Origin: Berberis thunbergii
Lineage: Eukaryota > Streptophyta > Magnoliopsida > Ranunculales > Berberidaceae
Reading direction: 5' to 3'
Length of the DNA stretch: 64,000 nt
Assembly: GCA_003290165.1 (NCBI GenBank)
Contig: QNQO01007616.1
Span: forward strand, 358,347-422,346
The notes under the pieces were generated by a model. The model saw nothing but the letters and a program-made list of their open reading frames with translations, searched no databases and was not told the origin of the DNA. The translations under genes were made by a program, and so were the position numbers. Position 1 is the first letter of the stretch; the number at the start of each line of letters is the position of its first letter. Positions 22,160 through 31,660 of this stretch are shown piece after piece.

Positions 22160-24170
22160 TTAACCAGCAGGGAATGACTAGAATAAAGTTAATACTTGCA
22201 TACCTGACCTGCTCCAATATCAAAATAAGTTCCAAAACCCTCCCTGCTGTATCAATAAGCTACATAACCACAAACAAATTTACCTTCTTCGCTGATTTTG
22301 CAGTAAACCATTTAGCAGCTAGTGATGATGGGGCTTGTAACACTGCATCATATCAACCAGTTCAGACCTAAGTCATAGTAAGTTTAGCATCACGCTGTGA
22401 AATATGAGAGCTTCTCTTACCACTCAACTCAGGCTCAAGCTTTTTAGGTGACCGCTTTCTCTGAAAACGTTAGTATAATTAATAAAATGCTAGTTTGGTA
22501 AATGTTAGTATTTTCTATGTTATGAAATGACATAGAAATCTTAAGAGGTGATTAAGATTTAAACGACGCCCTCTTTCATCTACCTAAATCAAAGATATGT
22601 ATAGAGGGTGAGCAGAAACAGCTTGAAAATAATTTCAGTAATGTAACCAATAGGTGTTTAGTCATAATACTCACATGAAAACGTTTTCCACCACTTAGAA
22701 TAGGCAAAGATATTTCCCATGCATAAAGAAGAAGAAAAGCTTGATGTTACAAAGTGTTTGATATGATCAGCATATATTTCCCATGCCATCAATCACTAAT
22801 CATGCACCAAAGATGCTGCGATTCCAAATAAGCAAACAGTAAAACAGAAGAAAGTGCTTGATGATACTCATAGTGATCATGAAAAACAGTAAAGTAAAAC
22901 AAAAGATACGAAAGAACATAGACGCCATCCAAAACTATTATTGGATACCTTCAAATTTCCTTTTTGAGGCCGCCCGTTGATAGCTAAATGCCCTCCATGT
23001 ATTAGGTTTCAAAGACATTGCACCAGAGTCATCTAGAAATTCCACGCTGGAGCTTTCTGACATCGATGGTTGGCTTCTTTCATTCTCACGAACTGTATTT
23101 GAGAGAAATCAATATAACACGCCGGGTCAGAGATTCCCAACTTGAGGAAAGAACCTCAAACATAACAAAAGAAAACTGACACAAAGATATCAACCCCTAA
23201 TATCGCATCGTATTTGCTAACATATATTGTGTCAGAGAATCCCAACTTGAGGAAAGAACCTCAAACATAACAAAAGAAAACTGGATAGGATAGTATGCTT
23301 GCAAAACCACAATGTTGCTAAACAAGTGGTGGGTCTAACTGAGTTTGCTAAGGAGAGACCCCATTATCATTACCTACCCTAGCATTATGCTCATCATTCA
23401 CTTCACCAGAGGACATGGCAACAGATTGTGGCTCCTTGCAAACATAAAATGAACATTCAGGGATGAAGTTTCAAAGGTTCAGTTTACAAACATGATATCA
23501 GTAAAAAAATTCCTGCATGAAATAATGTTCTAACCTCCTTCTTTCTTTCTTAGCTCCACAATCTGTTCTTCTAACCTCCTTTGGGCTCTTAAATAATGTT
23601 CCTACATGAAAATTTTAAAGATAGTCATAGCCCAAACAAAACGAAGTACATAAAACAAATAAAACAAGAAAATAAACAATCCTCACATAATCAGGTTTAT
23701 GATTGACACAAGTGCATTGTCTGCAAGACAGAGGGTCCATATTGTTTTGTTTTGACTCCGGTAATTTGTTAATTTTATCAGAATCCGAGTTCTCCAATTC
23801 TGTGACCTGCTTAAAAGGTTAAAACTGATCTCTTCTGTCATCATCATCCTGTACAAATTAATCCGAAGTGGAAAAAAGAAATAACAAATACTCACAGAAA
23901 CAGGAGTGGACTGTCTACAAGACAGAAGCACCATATTGTTTTGTTCTGTCTCAGATATTTTGTTAATTGTACCAGATTTTGAGTCCTCCAATTCTATGAC
24001 CTGCATAGAAGGTTCAACTTGATCTCTTGTGTCATCATCCTACGAATTAACCCGATCACATGTTACTAAACTAACAAAGTATAGAACCATCAAAAACATA
24101 GAAAATAAATAAACTCACATCAGCAGGTGTATAACTTGTAACCGAGCACTATGATGTTGATACTGAGCAT
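22160..24170 (-). pseudogene. unidentified multi-exon host gene fragment
   Basis: Several minus-strand pieces look like real exons because of codon pattern and neighbouring splice-like signals, but I do not recognise the family. In coding order they are IELEDSKSGTINKISETEQN (about 24,000-23,900), ELENSDSDKINKLPESKQNN (about 23,797-23,690), YLRAQRRLEEQIVELRKKEG (about 23,600-23,525, coiled-coil-like), EPQSVAMSSGEVNDEHNARV (about 23,450-23,385), SVEFLDDSGAMSLKPNTWRA with FSYQRAASKRKFEG (about 23,085-22,950) and RKRSPKKLEPELSGK (about 22,465-22,420). The first two are diverged tandem copies of one exon. Charged, serine-rich composition suggests a nuclear protein; no function is proposed. Confidence 0.45.
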
Positions 24171-24234
24171 TCTGATGTTGATGCAACCTCCACAATGTCA
24201 TTTTGCATCTTCGATAAGTCAATGATTATATCAG

Positions 24235-24405
<171 letters not shown>

Positions 24406-24599
24406 CTACATTGATTATTTATTTAGGGGAAGCTAGACCAATATCTCTGAGACAAAATCTATGATCACCACGCATCAAGTAAAAGCAATGCCAGTATCTG
24501 GAAAGCCACTTACACACACCTATTCCAAAACTTTCACTCCCAGAAAAATAGATACCATCCATAACATGATTATGGAACAAAGGTGGACAGTGAACATAC

Positions 24600-25716
24600 C
24601 GAAGAGCAGCTTCACGAGCGGCATCTCAAACTTCAGCCTTCTCAGTTCTCCTCTTTTGGATAACTTCCAAGGTAGCACCAACAATAGACCTTGAATAAGC
24701 TTCTTGGTAGCCATGCGCCTCTTCTTCATAGCCTCTGCAGCAATGTCCTGCAAACATCACAAGTTCAATCCAATTACATAAATTAAAGAGAAATAAAATG
24801 CCACATAAAAAATGAAGTTCAACTTGAATAGGTGACAACTATAAGAGATAAGCACCTTCTTATGTTGCTTTCTGTTCATGGCAGTCCATGTAAGCTTCGA
24901 TGGCTTGAGTCGGTTGTGGAAGTACCTATTGCATTTTGAGTTTGCAAAGAGGAAAACCTACATTTATGAAATTGTTTAGAGTTTCATATTGTTATGATGC
25001 AAACATATTAGAAAACTACATCACTCTTGTATTGGGAAACAAATAGTTCATATGGTACCTGTGAATCGGATCGAATAAATCTTATACCCTTTCCAGGGTA
25101 AATCTTTTGACCACTAAAATGGCAGAGTTCAGTTCTGAAGAACAGACAATAAAGAATCATTCAATTCAAAACTTTTTGAAAGTTGCAATCATAAACAAGA
25201 GATAAGTACCCCATATCTCACACACAAAATTTTATATGGTATGCTCATACAACAAAATATTTTACATTCCCGCGATACATAATGTACACACAGTTTCAAG
25301 TCCTACACATCAAGTGCATACATAATGTACTTGCAATAAAACAAGTCTTATGGTTGAGCCTACTAGTTTCCATGGGACAACGATCTCAGAAAATATACAT
25401 TCTCGAAACAGAACACATAAATCTCAGAAAACAAGTCATATACCCAATCAAAATGAACCCTAACATCCAATCAGATCTAACAAGCCAAAACCCATGAAAA
25501 ATAACGAATACCCATTACGAACAATTATGATTTTCAAACCCCACTTCAGTATAAAATGATTTCATTCAACTCTACATATCAAATCAGATCAGAAACTAGA
25601 TGATAAATGTTAAAACCAACTATAAAACAGAAAACTAACACAACAAAAAGAGAACACTGAGAGATAGAAGGAAAAACCCATATCAAGAATCGAAAATGAA
25701 CTCACTTGAGAGCCAT
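24600..25716 (-). pseudogene. RPL24: 60S ribosomal protein L24 (eL24) copy with introns
   Basis: Four minus-strand exons: 25,716-25,706 (ATG GCT CTC AA), 25,134-25,059, 24,957-24,856 and 24,747-24,600. They splice in frame to [60 protein letters not shown] and then HKKDIAAEAMKKRRMATKK, the classic eL24 N-terminus with the first cysteine of its zinc-binding set. In exon 4 a one-base loss after ATKK shifts the frame (YSRSIVGATLEVIQKRRTEK continues in another frame) and a TGA replaces the arginine codon before DAAREAALR. The last exons are missing. The native start codon, first intron and some upstream sequence are included, so a promoter may have been carried along. Confidence 0.9.
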
Positions 25717-25984
25717 TGTGGCTAATCTTCTCTTCTCCTCTACAGTACTGGATTGAAATCACTTGCTATCTTCCATTAACTTTCTCTGAAGCTCTCTCAA
25801 GCTCCTCGATCTCTCCTCTACGCCAAACCTCTCTCTGACTCCACTCTCCAAATCACTCCGCGCAAACTGATTTAGGTCGAAATAGCAAAAGCGCCAAATT
25901 CTTTTTCCCCAATTTTTTTCTCCAACGCCGAAACCCGCTTTCGCCAGAGCACGAAACTCCACTCTCCAAATCACTCGCCGAAGC
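25717..25984. other. sequence upstream of the RPL24 copy
   Basis: No gene is seen. It may hold the 5' leader and promoter of the captured RPL24. ACTCCACTCTCCAAATCACT occurs twice (near 25,838 and 25,955). Confidence 0.4.
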
Positions 25985-26155
25985 GCAACACATGCAAAAG
26001 TGTTTTGTTTAGCAACGGTTTTTGGTCGTTGCTAATTATAGCCATGGTTTTTTGTCATGGCTAATGCACCCACGGTTTAGAGTCGTGGCCAGTTATTTTT
26101 ATAGCCACGATTTTAGGCTGTTGGCCACGCTATCCACGATTTTTGGTCATGACAT
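25985..26155. repeat. right subterminal palindromic repeat array of element A
   Basis: About five diverged copies of the same unit: TAGCAACGGTTTTTGGTCG, TAGCCATGGTTTTTTGTCATG, CCACGGTTTAGAGTCGTGG and two more. A CACTA-type terminal TTGTAGTG is not found to the right, so the tip is missing or the boundary is degenerate. Confidence 0.7.
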
Positions 26156-26389
26156 AAAACATTCATACAACTAGTTATCCATAAAATGCAAAACCAATAC
26201 AAATAATAATGAAATGTAAAATATAATTTGTTGATATTTAATGATGAAAAAGATATAAGTCAAGACTAGAAAAAAGTTGACTTCTCTTAAAATTTGATCA
26301 TCGTATGTATACATGTCATTTACAAAATGTGCAAAAAGTTACAAAATGTGGTTCAATCTGCCGACTTCTTCTTGGCTTTTAATGCATTT

Positions 26390-28740
26390 TACTTCTTGAC
26401 CATCACCTTACCTATATGCAGTTGGCTATTGAAGGAAGTCTTTCATTATGTTGATTCTGGAACATGCGAGAAGGCCAAGTTGGTATTGTCTGAGGTAGTG
26501 GTGGCCTTGATGTCATATGAAGCAAGATAAAGTGTTCATTCTGTGGAAGGTATGCCATGAAACATATTCTTACGTTGTTTAAGTTTGACGGCGGTGGAAT
26601 TTACGGAAACATATACTGTTTTGGTCCCCATAACACATAAAGACAAAACTGTAACGGTTGGCCGTCAAACTCTAACATATCCAGTTGAATCAACCATTTT
26701 TCCCTTGCAATGCATACAGTGCCTTCAAGAATTGTCAGAGCATCTTTCACAATCTTCACCCTCCATTATTCCACATTCGAACCCACAAGTCATGGTTATC
26801 TTCTAGCTCCAATGGTAGTTCATGTCTCACTTGCCTCCAACCAATATTCTTGTCATAACCAAATAAGTTGCCTATGCATTTGAATCCACAATGGTCATCA
26901 GCTAGTAAAGGTTTGATGGCTCGATGTTGAGCAGTGGCAGATGGTATAACTAAGTCACGGATTCGAACCCAGACGACGACATCTGGGGTGGGAGGGGTTT
27001 AGGAATAAAAAAAAGTCCTCAACATAATCCCGAATCAACAAAGAAATTGGTTCATAAACATAGTTTTCCACTTTGGTGCCTTCTCTTTTGGCTTAGAAAC
27101 AATGTCTTGACTTCTAAGCTCTTCTTGTGCCTTCGAATACTCATGACCAGACGGGTCCATTTTGGTGGATTTCTCATACTTAGACATTTTCTTCTTGTTA
27201 GGTCTCCCATTTCCATTTACAGGTTCAGTTGGTTCAATCATGACACATGAATCAGGGCAACTCAAATCTAGCAACTTCCTCTTCAACACCAACTGCTGAT
27301 TAGAAGTGGATTCTAAGAACTTTTCTTAACACAAGGCAACACATGAGTGGTTTTCAGCACACATCAACACTTGACTGGGTCGACGCCCACAAGTTCAACA
27401 TCAAACCTACAAATTTCATATAGCATCAAGTCAAGAGCCTTCTGAGACGAAGTTTTCTAAATAATAGAACAATATGCTCTTTCTTGACCTTCGTGAGACT
27501 TTTTCTGAATGACGCTTCAATCTCTACAAGTTGGACTTGGATCATGTCATGCATTTTCATCCATACATTTTAAAATATCCCTTGGAAATTATCCAACATT
27601 TTCTTCAACCTAAGGTGTGTGCTTTCAATGCGGCTAGTTTATCGTTGCCCGAAATGCATGAAATTGTCAATCCATGCATTCAAAAAGAACTCCTTATGCG
27701 GATACCAAACAATTTGCAGATCATCCAATCACTTAGGATGTGATATCCATCTTCTCTCGAACTCAATAATGCCCTTGTTTCATTTTTGCTCTGTAGATGA
27801 TCTATGTAAGTCCAAAAATGATTCAATAAACTCGTTCCATCCTTCATTATCCTGAAATTCTTTTTTTGCAATTTTTTTCCACATTTGTATTTATGTTCCA
27901 CTTGCACAATCTCCTTGCTTCTTGAAAGACTTGCTCAATGGCTTTGATCAACCCAAACTCTATGTCGATATCAAACACCTTTGGCGAGTTGTCTAGTTCA
28001 AACACTCCCAATAGCTTTTCTAATGCCCAGGTGTATGATTGTTCAGCTTTAGATGACATAAAAGAACAACCAACATTGAAAGTTATGTTATACAACCTCA
28101 AATAGCAGCATCCTTTAGCAATTGGTTTTGTAGGTGCATTTCATAAGAATCACCGTTGGGAAGCACTTAGCCAGTAGAATTGACTCGGGATGACACCAGA
28201 AAATAGTTGTGACTCTATTCTAATCATCTATTGTGTGCCACTCAATATAATCATTCTCCCTCAACATGTACATTGTGCCCTGCAAAGTTGTCCTGCCTTT
28301 CAGTTTAAGTGTCTTTAGCTGCTAAATGACATTGTAAGCAATTTTCAAATATGACACATTGTTTGGTAACATCTCTTTCAAACTAGACAATGTGTATCGA
28401 GGGGCTACACCAGATGTGGACATGTTATGCAAATTAGTCATCTCAGCTTTATTCAGTCTCCAAGCAAAGAAATGGCCAATAAGAGATTTTGATCATGGAT
28501 GATTGTGGGTTCCACAGGTCATTTGGAGCTTCCATCAATCATTACCTTGTGGCACCCTTATCAACTGTAATGGGAACCCACACTTCTGAACATGTCGATC
28601 GACAAATCTCCAATTTTAGCCTTTGATTGTTCTTAATCTTTCCTCCCCTCTCACATCCCAAGTGGATATTTCCTTTACGTCTGCTATCAATAAGTTCTGA
28701 AATGAAAAAGTTATTGTCATTTTACTAAAGTCACTCAAAT
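26390..28740 (-). pseudogene. MULE transposase with OTU-like C-terminal domain, decayed, copy 2
   Basis: On the minus strand this repeats copy 1: MSTSGVAPRYTLSSLKEM near 28,425, the core up to NITFNVGCSFMSSKAEQSYT near 28,080, QNYRCGKKLQ-like sequence near 27,880, CKLFGIRIRSSF near 27,690 and LLDLSCPDSCVMIEPTEP near 27,280. After a KMSKYEKSTKMDPSG-type linker it continues MFMNQFL (27,045), then HCGFKCIGNLFGYDKNIGWR with QVRHELPLELEDNHDLWVRM (about 26,900-26,790), and HFILLHMTSRPPLPQTIPTW near 26,530-26,470. These last blocks match the OTU cysteine-protease-like tail seen in some plant MULE-type proteins, with the Asp and Cys of DGNCGFR present as DDHCGFK. Stops and frameshifts are frequent. 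Confidence 0.75.
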
Positions 28741-29342
28741 CTGTCTGGTATAGAAAATAGAGTATTGTCCCTGACTTTCGACCAACTTTGACGCTCGATT
28801 GAGATAGATTCTCAAGTTCATCCTACATGAAAAATGTAGTACTCTGAGTTATCTAATGAACATAATTTGTATCACCTGAAAATGTTTTGAAATGAGCATG
28901 TTATGATCATTTTACTACAATCACTCAAAGCTATCCAGCAATGACCAAGTCACAACAGATCATGCAAATGTAAGTCTCTCATTCACATGATCTTCTATGA
29001 GTTTATGTCTTATACTCACAGTTTCAGTGGTTTGTGGGAGTGCATGACTTAAACTTGCATCGGATCATGCTTGTGAGGGACTTACATTTGCATGATCCGT
29101 TGTGACTTAGTTGTTGTTGGATAATTTTGCGTAACTATAATAAAATGACCATAACTTGCTCCTTTCAAAACATTTTCAAGTGATTCAAAATTTGTTAATT
29201 AGATAACACAGAGTACTACATTTTTAATGATATGCTTGAGAATTGGTCTTAGTCAAGTGTCAAAATTGGTCGAAAGTCAGGGACAAAACCTTATTTTTTC
29301 TGCTGGACAGATTTGAGCGACTTCAGTAAAATGACCATAACT
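28709..29342. repeat. large imperfect palindrome
   Basis: The left arm 28,709-28,976 and right arm 29,079-29,342 are reverse complements over about 265 bp at roughly 75-80% by eye, with a 102-bp centre. Shared markers are GTCCCTGACTTTCGACCAA, AAAATGTAGTACTCTG, TGAAAATGTTTTGAAA and GATCATGCAAATGTAAGTC. A third, direct partial copy of the right arm follows at about 29,320-29,500. Confidence 0.8.
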
Positions 29343-29639
29343 TGCTCATTTCAAAACATTTTCAAGTGATTAAAATATTGTTTATTAGATAACTAAGAGT
29401 ACTACATTTTTTGTGTTTTGATGAGCTTGATAATCAGTTTCAATCGAACGTCAAAGTTGGTCGAAAGTCAATGACAGAGTCTGAAACTGAAATGGGACAG
29501 TGCCCTAATTTTATGTTGTGAATGAGTGAGTGCTAGGCTGTTTTGGAAAGAAAATAGGAGAGGCTGACAATGGCGGGGATGGGGCAGGGTGGTATTGCTC
29601 GATTGTCTGTTGATGTTGATGTACAAAGAAGTGAAGAGA

Positions 29640-30080
29640 AAAGAAAACGATGGAGAAAAAGTTGAACAATAGTGGTGTCCTTCAGAACATCAAAAGGAAA
29701 AAAAAGATGAACAACGGTGGTGATTGCCAGGTAGTGGTGGTGAAGAAAATGAGGAGGATGAGAGGTGGCATGGTAGTGGTGGTAGTGATTGAAGAAGAAA
29801 AAAAAGAGGAGGGGGAGGAGGAGCGGTGCCGAAGAATTGGAGGTGAAGGGGAGAGGAGAGGTGGTGGTGGCAGCGTGGTAGTGGTTTAATTGAAAAAGAA
29901 TAAGAAAGGGAAGAAGGATGAGTAGTGGCGGTGGCGAGAAGGTGGTGGTGAATGGGAGGATAAGGGAAAGAGGTGGTGTGATTGAAGAAGATGAATAATG
30001 TGAGGTGGTGGTGGTGAAGGGGAGGATGAGAAGAGTTGACGGTGGTGGATGACGGAGAAGAAATGGAGAGAGGAGAAGAA
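29640..30080. repeat. purine-rich low-complexity tract (GGTGGT/GAAGAA)
   Basis: The strand is dominated by GGTGGTG, GAGGAG and GAAGAA runs, which gives a long spurious ORF at 29,650. Similar GGTGGTG-rich tracts lie at 33,820-34,040 and 38,770-38,990. Confidence 0.7.
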
Positions 30081-30342
30081 GTTAGAGTTAGGGTGTTTTT
30101 TGTTTATATAGTGGTGGTGTTCTTCAGTAGATTAAGTGAATAATATTGTCCATCAATAAAAATAGTGGTATTATTTAGTAACAATCTTATTTTTGAGGGG
30201 TTTTACTTGAGGTCCTTTGAAATCTAGAATAAAATGGTTAGAATCCAGTCAATCCACCCGTAAGGCCATAACCGACCTGTCGACGCCCCAACCCAAACCT
30301 GACCTGAAAATTTATTTTTGTTCCTTCAACACACCCAAACGC

Positions 30343-30350
30343 TAGGGTTT
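30343..30350 (+). promoter_or_regulatory. telo-box-like motif upstream of mTERF1
   Basis: TAGGGTTT (AAACCCTA on the other strand) lies 111 bp before the mTERF1 ATG. The motif is common near the start of plant genes for organelle biogenesis and translation; function here is inferred. Confidence 0.35.
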
Positions 30351-30460
30351 CACACTTGTGAAAAACCTCAGGTCTACCTCCCTCCCTTGTCAAGTACTGC
30401 TTCTGAGATTAACACAGACAGGCCCTTTCAAACCCAAACAACATCTCAGGTTTGTTCGCA

Positions 30461-31660
30461 ATGCTACTTCTTCTTCGTTTTCTTTTCAGAAATCAACATC
30501 ATCCTTGCTACTTAACTGTAGAGAAGATAAATTTCTTCTCTGATTTTCGATTTCTTCAATGCCCATATCTCAGATTACACTCTACTGTCTCCAAATCAAA
30601 AACCCGAAGATCCATTACCAAAGATTACCTTGTAAACTCATGTGGGTTGTCTTCAAAATCAGCTCTTGTTGCAGCCAAAAAGGTTTCTTTTAGCTCTACA
30701 GAGAGACCAAACTTTGTCCTTGATTTGTTTAAGAGTTATGGATTCTCCAAAAGCCAGATCACGAAACTCATTTCCAAGCACCCATCCTTACTAATTTCTG
30801 ATCCTGAAAAGACTTTAAAGCCCAAAATGGATTTTTTTCGAGATTTGGGAATTTCAGGCCCCGACCTTGCTAAAATCCTCTGTTCTGATCCTGCTCTATT
30901 GAGTAGGGGATTGAAGACACAATTAACTCATTCTCTTGAATATCTCAAGAATTTTCTTCCCGACTATCATGACATTCGAGTTGTCTTCAAGCGTGCATTT
31001 TGGGTTTTCGGATGCAATTTGGAGAAAGTAATGGGACCTAATATTGCTATTCTGTGCAATGCTGGCATTCCCAAATTCAATATATCGAGATTGTTGCTAC
31101 TTAGTCCTAGAGCTTTACTAGCTCAAACTGATCGGTTTAATGAGGTTGTGAGTGTGGTAAAGGAAATGGGGTTTGATCCTTCGAGTTTGATGTTCATCTA
31201 TGCTGTTCGAATAATGATGGGAGTTAAGAAGAAAAGTTGGGATAGAAAATTGAGTTTATATAAAGACTTGGGTTGGTCTGTGGAAGAGGTTTTATCAATG
31301 TTCAAAAAGCAGCCTATTTGTATGGCTATATCGGAGGAGAAAACAAAGGCAGCTGTGGATTTCTTCATGAGTAAACTGAATTGGAATGTAGAGCAGATAT
31401 GTTTGAATTCAACACTTCTTTCCCTCAGTATGGAGAAGAGGATCATTCCGAGGTGTTCAGTGTTAGGAGTTTTGCATTCAAAGGGAGTCCTTAGGAGACC
31501 TACTGTGAAATCTGCATTGGCAATGAATGAGAAGAAGTTTTTGGAGAAATATGTAACTCGGTATCAGGAGAGAATCCCTGATGTACTAAAGGCCTATGAA
31601 GGTAAAATAGATTTTGCAGGGTTTGGGGAGGTGGATTTGAACTTGCTAGAGGAGTTGTAG
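30461..31660 (+). CDS. mTERF family protein 1, probably organelle-targeted
   Basis: A single open frame of 399 codons, intronless, starting ATG CTA CTT CTT CTT CG. An in-frame TTG nine bases earlier is not a likely plant start. The N-terminus is leucine/arginine-rich without acidic residues (MLLLLRFLFRNQHH), then serine/lysine-rich up to about residue 55, as in mitochondrial targeting peptides. From about residue 70 there are repeated mTERF helical motifs: LDLFKSYGFSKSQITKLISK (about 85-105), ISGPDLAKILCSDPALL, GIPKFNISRLLLLSPRALL, YKDLGWSVEEVLSMFKKQPI and LNWNVEQICLNSTLLSLSME. mTERF proteins bind nucleic acids in mitochondria or plastids and affect transcription or splicing. Two short upstream ORFs (30,318 and 30,358) overlap its start. 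It heads a cluster with three related copies downstream and has no internal stops. Confidence 0.9.
   Translation: MLLLLRFLFRNQHHPCYLTVEKINFFSDFRFLQCPYLRLHSTVSKSKTRRSITKDYLVNSCGLSSKSALVAAKKVSFSSTERPNFVLDLFKSYGFSKSQITKLISKHPSLLISDPEKTLKPKMDFFRDLGISGPDLAKILCSDPALLSRGLKTQLTHSLEYLKNFLPDYHDIRVVFKRAFWVFGCNLEKVMGPNIAILCNAGIPKFNISRLLLLSPRALLAQTDRFNEVVSVVKEMGFDPSSLMFIYAVRIMMGVKKKSWDRKLSLYKDLGWSVEEVLSMFKKQPICMAISEEKTKAAVDFFMSKLNWNVEQICLNSTLLSLSMEKRIIPRCSVLGVLHSKGVLRRPTVKSALAMNEKKFLEKYVTRYQERIPDVLKAYEGKIDFAGFGEVDLNLLEEL

Noticed and set aside
29650..29889. 79-codon plus-strand ORF rich in Lys, Gly, Val and Arg
   Set aside because: It is produced by a GGTGGT/GAAGAA low-complexity tract; no domain or homologue is recognisable.
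31198..31446. Antisense ORF inside mTERF1 (and the matching ones at 34,625-34,990 and 41,251-41,631)
   Set aside because: They are shadows of the mTERF coding frame; conservation follows the sense protein.
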